Below, in pieces: positions 22,270 through 32,360 of a stretch of DNA of 64,000 nt. Position 1 is the stretch's first letter. Each line of letters begins with the position of its first letter. The notes under the pieces are model-generated. The model was given only the letters and a program-made list of their open reading frames with translations, had not been told where the DNA came from and did not search any database. Source of the DNA: Podarcis raffonei (taxonomy: Eukaryota; Chordata; Lepidosauria; Squamata; Lacertidae); NCBI RefSeq assembly GCF_027172205.1, contig NC_070615.1:43446501-43510500 (forward strand). The letters are read 5' to 3'. The position numbers were made by a program, and so were the translations under genes.

Positions 22270-22650
22270 CATACTTCCCAAAGGGAGCTTGTTGCAGCAG
22301 GAGCGGGAGACACCCATAACTCTTCTCCAGCCTGATTCATCTCTGACTCTTGGCCTACTCTCCTGAGTCAGCTTCTGCTTCTGGACTTTGCTCTGTCACA
22401 GGCTCCCCCAGCTCACTAAACCCTGTTACCTCTTCAGTTTCCAATACCTCATCCTCCCAGTCTTCTCCCTGTGACCACTCATTGTCGTCACACCACCAAT
22501 CTCTGGGATCTGAGCCTTCTTCCCTGGATGGTTCTCCAGTTGATCACTCCCACTACTCCTCAGTACCCAGCCAGTCCATGACATCAACCTTGGATCAGTC
22601 ACTAACCAGCCTAACATCTCAGCCTAATCAGCCTCACAGGGTTTTTGTAA
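22270..22650 (-). mobile_element. LTR fossil fragment
   Basis: On the - strand it resembles the left part of the solo LTR at 2274: GACTGGCTGG, then GGCTCAGA...GATTGGTGGTG, GGAGAAGACTGGGAGGATGA and GTGACAGAG. It has no paired terminus and is an old, broken relic. Confidence 0.5.
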
Positions 22651-22856
22651 GATTCAAGGAGGCGGCGAAGAACCACGCACCCCCCCTTGAAGGAAAGGTG
22701 GGCTATAAATGCAATTCAATAATAATTTCCAGAGCAAGAAGCATATTTTCTTTGTTTGAAAAGGTTTTAATCAATCGGTCTAATGGCTAATTGAATATAG
22801 CTCCAACCCTAATTGGAATTGGCATGGGTTACGGACCTCATTTACGAAGAGGGATG

Positions 22857-22960
22857 TTGAATCTGCGACTCTCCGGGTATTTTGAACTACAACTATTATC
22901 ATCCCTGACCACGAAGGCTGGGGTTGACAGCAGCTGGAGTCTAACCGCATTGGGAGTGCC
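22857..22960. repeat. Palindromic MITE copy
   Basis: TTGAACTACAACTATTATCATCC and a diverged opposite arm (CAGCTGGAGTCTAACCGCATTGGG) belong to the CCCATCATCC family. Confidence 0.45.
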
Positions 22961-23405
22961 ACAGACTCCCCCATCCCCGTCACAACAAAATATTATAATG
23001 AGCTAATTTATGAAGCCCATAAAAATAATCACGATCCCTATTTATCAGCACTTATTTCTGACAACCAGCGCTTTGCAACATCTGAAGGGCGTGTCAGCCA
23101 TGCTTGGTGGATGCAGGCTGATTTAACAGCTGGCAATAGGTGCAAAAAGCTTCGCGGAATAAGGTGAACCGGCTGGCAAGCCAGATGCTCCAGCAGTTCA
23201 GTGGCGAGAGGAGAGCAATTCCTCTTCCAGCTTTCGCCAGCCTCAAGGATGCTGCTGTTCCCATGGCAACATGAGCTGGTAGCCAATGAACTGCAGGCGG
23301 GCCCAAGATTGGACCGGAGAAAATGCTGACTCGTGACTGGAGCATCTTGCTCGTTATTTATTTAATACAATGGATGCAAACCCTGTTTTGTCTCCCTCTC
23401 CTCAG

Positions 23406-23522
23406 GTTCCATGGACTGCAGCAAACATGAGGGCTTCTACTATGACTGGCTCCTGAGGCAGTGCTTCCGTTGTGTTAGTCTCTGTGGGCAGCACCCCAGG
23501 GAATGCAACCCTTTTTGCAAAA
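23406..23522 (+). CDS. TNFRSF13B: TACI exon 3: second cysteine-rich domain
   Basis: The acceptor is CTCTCCTCAG and the donor GTAAGC. Phase 1 enters and phase 1 leaves. The translation begins SSMDCSKHEGFYYDWLLRQC and continues FRCVSLCGQHPRECNPFCK: six cysteines, a second DxL motif (DWL) and the CGQHP block that is diagnostic of TACI CRD2. In human TACI, CRD2 is the main BAFF/APRIL-binding module. Confidence 0.95.
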
Positions 23523-23781
23523 GTAAGCGCCTGGGATGAATGGGCCACATTAGAGCTGGAAAGCAGGGTTTTCCTCACTGGATTCTCAGCCCCAGATGAT
23601 ACCTCCAAGCATATAGAGAGAGCGTTCCCTCTCAGAGTGTAAATACAGCTCAACTCCTTCCCGCCCCGCCCAGACGCAACACTCCAGAATTAGGTTACAG
23701 AGCTTTTGTGTCAGAGCATGCCTGTATAAACCAAAACGTTGGAGGACAAAGGACAGAATTCTATGCTGCTGCGAAGATCCA

Positions 23782-23944
23782 GTGTACGCTATGGCTTTAA
23801 AGCACATTTGAGGCACATCCTTCCCCTCAAAGAATTCTGGGCACTGTAGTTTGTTAAGGGTTGCTGGGAATCGTAACTCTGTGAGGGGGAAACTACAGTG
23901 CCCAGAATTCTTTGAGGGAAGACTTTAAAGGTATAGCGTGTACG
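23782..23944. repeat. Fold-back MITE inside TACI intron 3
   Basis: GTGTACGCTATGGCTTTAAAG and CTTTAAAGGTATAGCGTGTAC are terminal inverted repeats. CAAAGAATTCTGGGCACTGT and its complement form the inner arms. It is the most symmetrical copy of the TTTAAA family. Confidence 0.7.
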
Positions 23945-24217
23945 GCAGATGTGCCAACTCACCAGGCAGATTGGGGGTGGGGTGGGGAATAGTGTAATGT
24001 GTGTGTACAAAGTAAGATTTAGCTTTTGCCTCTGGCCCTGTCCACCACTGGCATGTGGCTCTCAGAAGGTTTCCCAGCACAGAATGTGGCCCTTGGGCTG
24101 GTAAAGGTTCCTGATCCCTGTGTTAGGCATTGTGCACAGGATGTTCACCAAAGCTCCATGGAGGATTCCTGCTAGATGAGCAGTTGTTGACCTTGTTGCC
24201 CCTCCATTGACTTTCAG

Positions 24218-24445
24218 AGGATGCTGTACCCACCTTACCAGCAGTGGCTGCTCTCCAGGGTGTCCAGTGCAAGATGGACAGTGCGTGTGACCAGCGGATG
24301 GTCATCTACATGGTCTTGGGCATCTGCCTGTGTACTCTGCTCTTCTCCTTACTGTTGACTTGGGTTCACTTTAGGAAATGGGTGGATGCGGCGATCTGCC
24401 AAGCCGGTACCATCGCTTGCCGGAAAGGAAATGACAGCCCCAAAG
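24218..24445 (+). CDS. TNFRSF13B: TACI exon 4: stalk and transmembrane segment
   Basis: The acceptor is TTGACTTTCAG and the donor GTAAAT; the exon enters and leaves in phase 1. The translation runs from KDAVPTLPAVAALQGVQCK through DQRMV to a hydrophobic stretch IYMVLGICLCTLLFSLLLTW of about 21 residues, then basic/polar cytoplasmic sequence (FRKWVD, CRKGNDSPKG). This corresponds to the human TACI stalk-TM exon. The stalk appears shorter than in human. Confidence 0.88.
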
Positions 24446-24534
24446 GTAAATGCTTGCTATCATTTGAGTTCAGATTTCTCAACCCACCCCAAACGCAGAA
24501 TCCACATTGTCCAGCATAGAATCGGGTTAGATCT

Positions 24535-24950
24535 ACAGATGCATCAGAATCAGGCGGTGGGAGGCGATGAAGGACTCACTCACAAATTTATTGACAGCTG
24601 CACAAGTTATTATAGCAAGGAAGTAGAAGGGGCAGCAGAATATAAAATGGAAGAATAGTATAGAGATGTGGGATATAGCTATTAACGATAAATTAACATG
24701 TGCCATTAAGGTAAGACGGTGGAATATGCAGGAGGAATGATTTTGAGGAGATATGGAGGCATTTGTAGAATTTGTACTGTTAAAACGGAAAGGGGTTAAA
24801 CCATCGCAAGAGGTGTTGAAATTTTGGGAGGTTGGATTGTTACAATGGAATGGTCTCAGTGGTGGGGTGCACATTTTTATTCTTATTTATTTATGATTAT
24901 TACTTGTCAAGATATAAAATAAAATAAAATAAAATAAAATAAAATAAATC
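24535..24950 (+). mobile_element. L1 LINE, 3' end of ORF2 with A-rich tail
   Basis: The sequence AATTTATTGACAGCTGCACA translates as NLLTAAQ and continues VIIARK, matching the C-terminal region of L1 ORF2. It is followed by WDIAINDKLTCAIKVRRW-like text. It ends in (AAAAT)n at about 24912-24948. The frame is broken and the copy is 5'-truncated. Confidence 0.65.
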
Positions 24951-26239
24951 AGGTGGTGGGGAGGACTGTACGCTTTAGATAAGTAGGTGTGGCGATCACA
25001 TTGGTATATGCTCCTCCTATTTTATTTTGTAAGCTTTCCCCGCAAGAGGAAAAGCAGAGCGTAAAGTTGGCTGAGTTAGAACTCTTAACTGCAGCGAGGT
25101 TTGTCTGAAGAATGTTAAAAACTACAATTCCCCACTGAAGTCTAAAGGAGCACAGTCTACTTTCAGATCTCAGCATTCTGCTTTATCAAAGGTTGTGTTT
25201 ATGCCACAGTAAACTGTCCTGGTCTAAGGATGCAACCCACAGTAAATTAATCTATTTGATTAATAGAAAAGTTGGCATTAATTTAATTTTTTGAAACGTT
25301 AAATATTTGCCAAAAAAAGTGACATACACAGGATAGATATTGCTTTCATTTGTTCTGGCAGGCACTAACACCCTCCCCCACTTATAATAATTTGGTTCTC
25401 CCCCCCCTTATAATTGTTTACCCATATGTGGATTTCTGTATTTCACTAGATTAAGTGATCAAGTGCCTATGAGAAATCAAACAAATCTCTTTCAATAGAG
25501 GACAGCCCTAAAAAAACACACACACTCACTCTCCTGTGCCAAGAAAAACTGTATAAATTATTTAACCCACTTAAAAACATGCTTGCTTGTTTCCTGCTTC
25601 TGCTAGGCCAGGGGGACTTTGCAGGAAACTATGAAGATAATGGAAGCCCCACACTCCCATCTCCAAAGCACACACTCACCACCAAAAATCTTCCCTAACC
25701 CACACCCCATCTCCTCAGACCTCCCTGGTCTACAATTTCCAAGTGTGTCTTTGCCACCAGGACTTGGAACCTTTCCCAAAGCAAAATTCAAGCTTCGTAG
25801 GCTGCTGGATTCCTCACTCAGTGGTGGCTTGCCTTGTGTAGGGTTGCCAGGCCAGGAGCATCCCAGACCCCGAGATTTCAGTGCACAAACCTGAGATCTA
25901 GAAGCAGCCTCCGGTGGTGTCACATCAGTGCACCTTGGAGATGGAGGTTAATTGGGAGGGGGAAATGGAAGAAGGCGGTCAACACACACCCAGACTTTCT
26001 GTGCTATGATTCACAGTCGGTTCCTGCTCGGCAGAAGCTTGCAATATGCATACACATACACAGTCTTCTTAATACTAATTATTAAACGCACTCTGATGCC
26101 AGCCCTCCACATGCCACCTGGAAGAAGCCAGGCAAACCTTGAGACTTTGGGTGAAGCCTGGAGGCTTGGCAATCCTAGCACCATGCCATTGTCTCTTCTC
26201 ATTTATATTTTCAGCCTCATAGAGGCCTTTCCCCCCCGA
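24951..26239 (+). other. TNFRSF13B: TACI intron 4, left part
   Basis: No exon or clear mobile element is visible between the L1 tail and the retroelement at 26254. Confidence 0.4.
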
Positions 26240-28188
26240 TGCATTTGTCTTTTTTTTTTTAAGATATTTATTGAGATTTTCTACCTTAATACATTAAAAA
26301 ATCAAAAAACAAAAAACAAAAAAGTTAAAAACACATAAAGTTTACAATCCGTATTTTCAATAACATATTTCCCTGACTTCCCCACACCTCCCCTTCTTAT
26401 ATTCCAATTCAAATTGTTAGTTCAACAAGTTCTTATCCCCAATTTTTGACCTTTTTATATTTAATTCATTTTAGAAAAACCAATTTTAACTTATAAACAT
26501 CAATATTTGTACATCAGTGCTCATTCTTAAAACTTTTTTCTAACGTCGACCCAATTTCCCTTCCACGAATTCCCCAATTTTCATACAAATAACAAAATAA
26601 AATAAAAATAAAACAGATTGTAATTATACACCCTTTGGATTCCCAAACTCCACCCCCCCTTTCCCGGTTTCGATCCCCAACAAATGTCCATCAGTCTTAG
26701 TCTACTATCAGCCTAGAGACCTCACGTCCGAGGCTCTTAATTCTCTCTCAATTCCTCTCTGCCGGTTTTTTTGGTAGTCCTTAGTATTAAACACCAGATC
26801 TCGGAGAAGCTCTGTCCAAATAGGGTCCATGTTTCTTCCAGCCAGACCTCCATACTTAAAAGTGGAGCCCGAATCTTGTTTCTTACTCCTTTTAAGTCCA
26901 AATGTCCCGAAAGCTCCAACTTCCACCTTAATCAAATTTGTAATCCATAGGTCTTCAGATCTCCCCATAAGGAGATCTCTCCATTCTTCAATCTCCAATT
27001 CAGACCAGATTTTCATCATCCAGTACTTATTTTCCTTTGTAACCATCATGTCAGGCCTCTGGCTCTCCTTTGTCATCTGTAACATTACATCTCCTCCTTC
27101 CTTTTCCTCAGAAACAACATATATCTCTTTCTCCACATTCTCAAATCTCTCAAGTTTCTCTTCTTGTCCAGCTGCATGAACTTCCTGAGTCAAATCCTTA
27201 TCAAATTCAATGAATTTGTTTACTGTTAAGTCCAGAGTTGCAACATTGGTAGCCAAAACATCAATTTGGCCTTGTAACTTTCCCAAGAGAAGAAAAACTC
27301 TGTCCAATTTAGCTTGAATTTTTCCTCCTTCAGCCATTCTTGTAATGTCCCAAAACCCCCTCTAGAGGGATTTTGGTTACTTAATCTTCCTTCCAGTTCA
27401 AATCCAAAAATCAAGTTAGTTTGTATCAGTTCTTCCTTGTTTTCAACAAAATATAACCAAATTGTAACAAATATATCCAGCAGAGACAGCAGAAACAAAG
27501 TTCTCTTTTTCCTTCTTGACAGCTAATTTGACAGCTGTCAAACTCTTCTATATCTCCTCAACAGGCTCTCTCGTGGATCACTCCCGGGTCCGGGGGGGTG
27601 GCACTTCAGCTCCCAAAATTAGCTCTTATCCTCCAGTAAAATTACTTATACTGCCAAATCGTGAAATTAATGTCTTTTACCCAATAAAGAAGAAGAAGTT
27701 CTCTCGACCTTAGTTAACTAGTCCTTGCTTTAAATTATTTACAAGACGGGGAGATGGACTTCCTGTTTGCGCCTTCCCTGATCGTGCCTAATTAAAAAAA
27801 TTTTTTTCTTTGCAAATCCAATTTCTGTACTACTCACGGGTTGTTGCTTTTAAAGTCCAATTGTTCACAAGAAGAAGTCAGCGCTCTCCGACCATGGCAT
27901 GCGGCTTCACTCCCCAGGAGAAGCAGTCGACTCTCAGCACCGCGCCGCTTGCCCCGTCCCCCGTTCCGAAGCCTTTAAAAAGGCTCCTTCGCGGGTCGGG
28001 GGGGCGCAAATGGTGGCCGCCGAGTCACCAGGTTCACAGGCTTCAGCGCCTGTGATTTCTGAGGGTCCCCGCGTTGCCGCCGCGGCAGGACCCAACTCCT
28101 GCGGAGCCGATTCCCTCCGGAGCTCAGAGGGAATCCGCCATTAGTCAATGGCGCTAACCCGGAAGTCCTCCTGCTGCATTTGTCTTTT
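26240..28188 (-). mobile_element. Compact RT-less LINE-mobilised retroelement, copy 1
   Basis: The element (26254-28174, 1921 bp) is flanked by the 14-base direct repeat TGCATTTGTCTTTT (26240-26253 and 28175-28188). The poly(A) end appears as a T-run at its left, so it lies on the - strand. Its 5' region is GC-rich with a short hairpin. The middle holds one ORF and the 3' part is A/T-rich with CAATAAATATCTT before the tail. TSD plus A-tail indicates L1-type target-primed insertion. No RT or endonuclease motif is present. A second full-length copy lies at 49443-51365. Confidence 0.8.
26708..27337 (-). CDS. 209-aa ORF of RT-less retroelement, copy 1
   Basis: The ORF begins MAEGGKIQAKLDRVFLLLGK. 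Its first 60 residues have heptad-like leucines and isoleucines suggestive of a coiled coil. An acidic middle follows, and it ends in a basic, repeat-rich KNRQRGIERELRASDVR tail. This order (coiled coil, then basic C-terminus) recalls L1 ORF1 proteins. I see no RRM, CCHC knuckle or RT motif, and I do not recognise the family. The copy at 50268 has the same length and about 22 substitutions without indels. This is an element protein, not a host gene; whether it is expressed is unknown. Confidence 0.6.
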   Translation of the reverse strand: MAEGGKIQAKLDRVFLLLGKLQGQIDVLATNVATLDLTVNKFIEFDKDLTQEVHAAGQEEKLERFENVEKEIYVVSEEKEGGDVMLQMTKESQRPDMMVTKENKYWMMKIWSELEIEEWRDLLMGRSEDLWITNLIKVEVGAFGTFGLKRSKKQDSGSTFKYGGLAGRNMDPIWTELLRDLVFNTKDYQKNRQRGIERELRASDVRSLG

Positions 28189-29267
28189 ATCTATGGCATT
28201 GCTATTTACTGCATTCACAGCTCCTTGAGGGAGCTCAAGGGAGCATTCATGGTTCTCTCTCCCCCTGTCCCTTGCCAATCATATTCCCGCAAGATTGAGG
28301 GGTAGGTTAGTCTCGAGAGATAATGACTGGCCCAAGATCAGCCCATGACCTTTGTGGCTGAGTGGGGACTTGAACCCTGGTCTCCCAGATCCCAGTCTGA
28401 CACTCTCAAGTGCTGTACCACATTGGTCTTCAACTGGAAGGAAAGATTCCACAAGTAGGCTATGCCACAGGTCGCCGCAACAACCACCCCTTTATCTCCT
28501 CTCCACTTTTATTTTCTTACTTTTTAAAATTACAGTGATGGGGAGAAAAACAGAGGAAAGTACCAATCCACCTATTTCTAATGCTCAGGCTGGGGGTGCC
28601 ATTGTTTATGTAGTCAAAACAGCATTGCTCGTGCACAAGAGGGAGTTTGGGGACTGGTGGAACCCCCTGGTTTGCAGCAGCGCAAGAAAGGGAAGGAACC
28701 CCCCCTCAAAAAAGAGCCTTCACGCTGCAACATTTTATTACAGGTCCCAGCTGTGCAGCTAAAAAAAAAATTACACTAGTATGTACTCTACAAGGTTAGG
28801 CTTTGACATTAATTTTTGCTTCCCTGTGGAGTAGTTCTGTGAAGGGGCAAGGGCTCTCCCAGGCTGGAAAGAAATTGGTGGGGGAAATAGGGGCAATTTC
28901 AGGATCAAATCAGAAGCACGGATGGCTTTTGTAATTCCTGGCCTGTTCCTGGAAAATAGGGACACTTGGGAGGGCATGCAAAGCAGTTAAAACTGGCATA
29001 AAACCAACAGATGTACCCCAAGCAGTGAAAGGTATTGTTTAGCGCACACTGTTCTGCCTCTTAAGCTCAGGACGGTGTGCAAGATTCTATTCTGCCCCCC
29101 AAACCTCACAGCAACCCAATAATTCTCTCACGCCTTTTCCAGCCTCCTCAGATACGCTTTGTGCACTGTGTCATCCATTCCACTCTGTTGTGCTTCTTTT
29201 GGTGTGGAGGCCTCAGCAAATGCCCAGCTTTATTGCCTTCTGGATGGATTCTAAATATAATGGATAA
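28189..29267 (+). other. TNFRSF13B: TACI intron 4, middle part
   Basis: A degraded CCTATTTTCC...AAATAGGGACACTTGGGAGGG fragment of the composite-MITE family lies near 28835-28978. Otherwise nothing is recognised. Confidence 0.4.
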
Positions 29268-29318
29268 ACATGCCCTCCAACATTTCTCCAATGAAAATAG
29301 GGACGTCCTATTTAATAA

Positions 29319-29353
<35 letters not shown>

Positions 29354-29718
29354 ATACCCCACCCATCTGACAGGGTTGCTCCAGCCACTCTGGACATCTC
29401 CCAACATATATAAAAACATAATAAAACATTAAACATTTTTTAAAAAACCTTCCCTGTACAGGGCTGCCTTCAGATGTCTTCTAAAGGTTGTATAGTTAGT
29501 TATTTCCTTGGCATAACTACATACCCTCCAAAATTTCTCCGATGAAAATAGGGACCCCCCAAAAATTTCTCCAATGAAACAGGGACCCATAACCTCCAAT
29601 ATTTCTCTGATGCAAAATAGGGACGTCCTAAGGAAAAGTGGAACATTCCGGGATAAAACCAGAAACCAGGATGGCTTCTGTAAATCTGGGACTGTCCCTG
29701 GAAAGTAGGAACACTTGG
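29268..29718 (-). mobile_element. Composite repeat: MITE flanks around an L2-like 3' end, second locus
   Basis: In reverse orientation this repeats the order at 13344: CCAGGGACAGTCCCAGATTT, several copies of TCCCTATTTTCATCGGAG, the L2-like segment from TCTTTAGAAGACATC-type sequence to a GGGTGGGGTATTGATGATG (TCA)n tail, and a terminal GTCCCTATTTTCATTGGAG. Part of the MITE unit is locally repeated about three times at 29525-29620. Confidence 0.55.
29317..29352. repeat. (ATC)n microsatellite
   Basis: Twelve ATC units at the tail of the L2-like segment. Confidence 0.9.
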
Positions 29719-29877
29719 CCTGGATAAATAAAGGCCCAAACCTCATGCAGTGATTTTCATGGCTGAGTTGAGATATGAACTCGTGTCTCTATGCTCCTTA
29801 CCCAATACTGCCTGCTACACCACACTGGCAGCTTCTGGGAAGACTCCCACTTTAATGCACATGGGCTTATTTTTCAG

Positions 29878-30149
29878 AGCATCTAATGGAAGCAGGGAGC
29901 GTGGGGAGCGGATCCAGCGGCAGCCAGACACCAGAGCCCATTGAAACCTGCGGCTTCTGCTTCCCTGAAGCAAGCCCTGCCATTCAAGAAACCAGGGCGT
30001 GTCACAGGACTTACCAAGCCGGGATGGAAGGGAGTCCCGCCGTGGCAGGGACTGCTGGCACAGGGAGTATGGGAACCATTCCTGCCCCTGAAGATGGTCA
30101 CTTCCAAATTATCTGCTCTCCCTCGCAAGAAAAGATGCAGGTGAACTGA
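29878..30149 (+). CDS. TNFRSF13B: TACI exon 5: cytoplasmic tail and stop
   Basis: The acceptor is CTTATTTTTCAG. The split codon G|AG gives E, then HLMEAGSVGSGSSGSQTPEP, IETCGFCFPEASP and AIQETRA. The ETC-FCFPE block is the conserved TACI tail signature. AIQE fits the TRAF2-type consensus (P/S/A/T)x(Q/E)E at the position of PTQES in human. The end reads IICSPSQEKMQVN, then TGA at 30147-30149, resembling the human ending (IVCVPAQEGG). The MEAGS start is shared with human (recalled from memory). Confidence 0.92.
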
Positions 30150-30700
30150 GATACGGGGCAATGAGATACTGCAGGACCACAGCTGCCCCTCCACACTAGA
30201 GCAAAGCTGTGTGAATTTTCCAGGTTCTTCCTCCACACAATTCCCCTGGGAATGCCTCCTTACACAATCTGCAGAATCCGGCAGGTAAAACAATTCCTGG
30301 ACTCAGCCACTTCAGGACTGCAGGTGGCAGCGATTTGCATGTCTGAATTCTACCCCCCTTGGAAAGACCTCCCTGCATATAGAAAGCCAGGGCTTCAGGA
30401 ATAAGAGTTTTGCAGCCTAGTCTTCTCTCTTGACATACCTGCTATTTACATTAACAGTTAGGAAGTCTTTCCCTGCTCTCGCTCTCTGCACATGTTCTAG
30501 ATCAGCAGTGTGCATGACATCCCAGGGGGAAAGCCCTTCATTGCCTTTCTTTCAAAACAAAAACAAAAACCAGCAGCTAGTGAAGAAAGCCTAATTCTTT
30601 GTCTGTTCACAGGAATAGGACAAGTGTTGAGAGCGCTTGAATGAAAGATCACGTTTCTACTGACCCCGATCTCTAATAAACATGCCTTACTTTCTGCAAT
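30150..30700 (+). other. TNFRSF13B: Probable TACI 3' UTR
   Basis: The sequence after the stop codon is unique-looking and repeat-free up to the AATAAA at 30675. UTR extent is inferred from that signal only. Confidence 0.5.
30675..30680 (+). terminator. TNFRSF13B: Candidate poly(A) signal AATAAA for TACI
   Basis: First canonical AATAAA downstream of the stop, about 525 bases after it. Cleavage would fall near 30695-30710. No expression evidence is available. Confidence 0.45.
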
Positions 30701-30799
30701 ACGTACCACAGCAATCATTCACAGGTATATAAAAATCAGATATGCCTACAGTGTTTATTTTACACACCACTTTGTCCTCAAAGAAGTAGTGTACATGGT

Positions 30800-31210
30800 T
30801 CCCCTCCTAATTTAATCATTTCCCCAAGCAATCTGAGACTCTGCAGGCATGCCTGCCTTTGCTCTTCCCACTTCATGCCTCTCTTGGTTCTGCGAGACCA
30901 GGGAAGAGGGGAACTTGGCTTCCTCGCCAGCCAGACTCATCTCTGCCTCTTGCTCTCCCTCCTTTCCTGCTTCCGCTTCCATTTCTACATCTGGAGTTCT
31001 CTCTGCCACAGACTCTCCCATCTCACTAAACCCTGTTAGCTCTTCAGCTTTTGACACCACCTCATCCCCGTCTTCTCCCTCTGACCACTCATTAACATCC
31101 CACCACCAATCCCCAGACTCTGAGCCTTCTACCCTTGGGGGTTCCCCAGCTGGTTCCTCGGCGTCCAACCAGTTGATAACACCCTTGGGGTTCCTTGCAC
31201 GATTCTATGA
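30800..31210 (-). mobile_element. LTR fossil fragment
   Basis: The - strand matches the left part of the LTR family at 2274: GGGGAACCCCCAAGGGTAGA, GGGATTGGTGGTGGGATGTT, GGTCAGAGGGAGAAGACGGG. It is an isolated, broken relic without matching ends. Confidence 0.5.
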
Positions 31211-31734
31211 TTTCAATGGCACTCACTTGCAAATCCTGCATGCTTAGCCATGCAGCTGAAAGGCATTTTTTTTTTTACCTTCCCTAAAGAGTGGCATGAA
31301 ATGAGCCAGCTTCAATAGGACTGCTAATAAATCCCATCACAGCTACATGGCAGGCTTTTCGCCATCCTGAAAAGTACATCAGCTCAGAGTCATTTTGCCA
31401 TGGAAGGCTTTACTGTACTCGGGCATCCCTTGGTCTACATCTCCCTAGATTTCGTGCAAAAGCCTAAGAAACCTACTGGATAGGCGGATTCCCAGGGAAA
31501 TGGTTGCACAACACTTTGCACTGGGGCTCAATTAGGCATGCCTATTTGAAATGTTTTGTGAGTGTAGAGAGCTACGATCACTGCAAAGGCTCAACAATCT
31601 CAAACGCTTTTTCGAGAGGCGGTGGAAAGCAGCTGCGGAGGTAGAGCAAAAACGTCATGTCAGAGGCAGATGAGTATAGCTTAGCAAGCAAATGCCTTTC
31701 CTTGCCCTCCAAAAAGCAGCTTATGAAGTACAGA

Positions 31735-31925
31735 GACGTAGGAACATTGAGAAGATCCCTGCTGAATCAGGCCAAAGGCCTATTTAGTCCGGCAGCCTGT
31801 TCTCAGTGGCCAGCCTGATGCCTCCATTGAAAGTCTGCAAGCAGGTCATGAGTGCAACCCCACTCTATGGTTCTCAGTATCTAGTATTCCCAGCCACTGG
31901 GGAAGGAGCGGTCCCCCCCAGAAAT
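31735..31925 (-). mobile_element. CR1-like 3' end fragment
   Basis: GAACATTGAGAAGATCCCTG, then GAATCAGGCCAAAGGCC and CAGCCTGTTCTCAGTGGCC, match the complement of the CR1-like 3' end at 53950-54082. That copy finishes in a TTCTTATG octamer. Confidence 0.55.
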
Positions 31926-31959
31926 GGGAAACTTGAGGGGGGCCTGGGGAGATCAGGAC

Positions 31960-32360
31960 AGACTGTCGGAATGTTTTGTACGGAGGTGTTGAAATGGCGT
32001 CTGTCTCCTTTTATGGCTCTTGGATGAGTGTAAAATCCACACAGAATATAACAACGTTTGTCTTCAACCCGCTTGTGGAGATTATCAGAGATCACAAAGA
32101 AAGGAATATATGATAACAATAAGAAGATGAGGAAAACAACAAAGAGAAGATTGAACAGAACTGTGAATATTATTTTGACAGAACTGTGTAATTAAAGCAG
32201 CAGCAAGAGAGATGATGGATCCCTTTCGGAGCTGGAAGCATGAGTACCCCCAACAAAAAAGTTAAAAATTTGGCTGTGTAATTCTGAATTATTGTGATTT
32301 GGAATTAGTGTGATGTGATTGGCCTGTTAACAAAAATTATTTAAAAACAAAAACAAAACA
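31960..32360 (+). mobile_element. Possible L1-like 3' UTR
   Basis: A/T-rich sequence ending GATTGGCCTGTTAACAAAAA and an A-rich run resembles reptile L1 3' ends. No coding frame supports it, so the assignment is tentative. Confidence 0.3.

Larger units (their letters stand above)
18605..23405 (+). other. TNFRSF13B: TACI intron 2
   Basis: GT-AG intron of 4.8 kb. It contains the long CR1 (18912-21630), an LTR fragment on the - strand (22270-22650) and a palindromic MITE (22857-22960). The stretches 21640-22260 and 22970-23400 show nothing else that I recognise. Confidence 0.8.
18484..30149 (+). other. TNFRSF13B: Gene span: TNFRSF13B (TACI), exons 2-5
   Basis: This is the TACI gene, a type III membrane receptor of the TNF-receptor superfamily on B cells that binds BAFF and APRIL and signals through TRAFs and CAML. 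Four exons totalling 738 coding bases (245 residues plus stop) are joined by GT-AG introns with consistent phases. They encode two six-cysteine CRDs, a stalk, one transmembrane helix and a tail. As in the mammalian protein there is no signal peptide in the part seen. The human protein has five coding exons; exon 1 (about 20 residues) was not located and lies upstream or is too short to recognise. Intron 2 carries a CR1 LINE and the last intron a compact RT-less retroelement. USP22 converges from the right. Confidence 0.88.

Noticed and set aside
26829-27179. Long antisense frames over the RT-less element
   Set aside because: They are shadows of the 209-aa ORF; the same antisense frames appear in copy 2 and have no motif of their own.
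29077-29370. Frame ending in poly-isoleucine
   Set aside because: The isoleucines come from an (ATC)n microsatellite.
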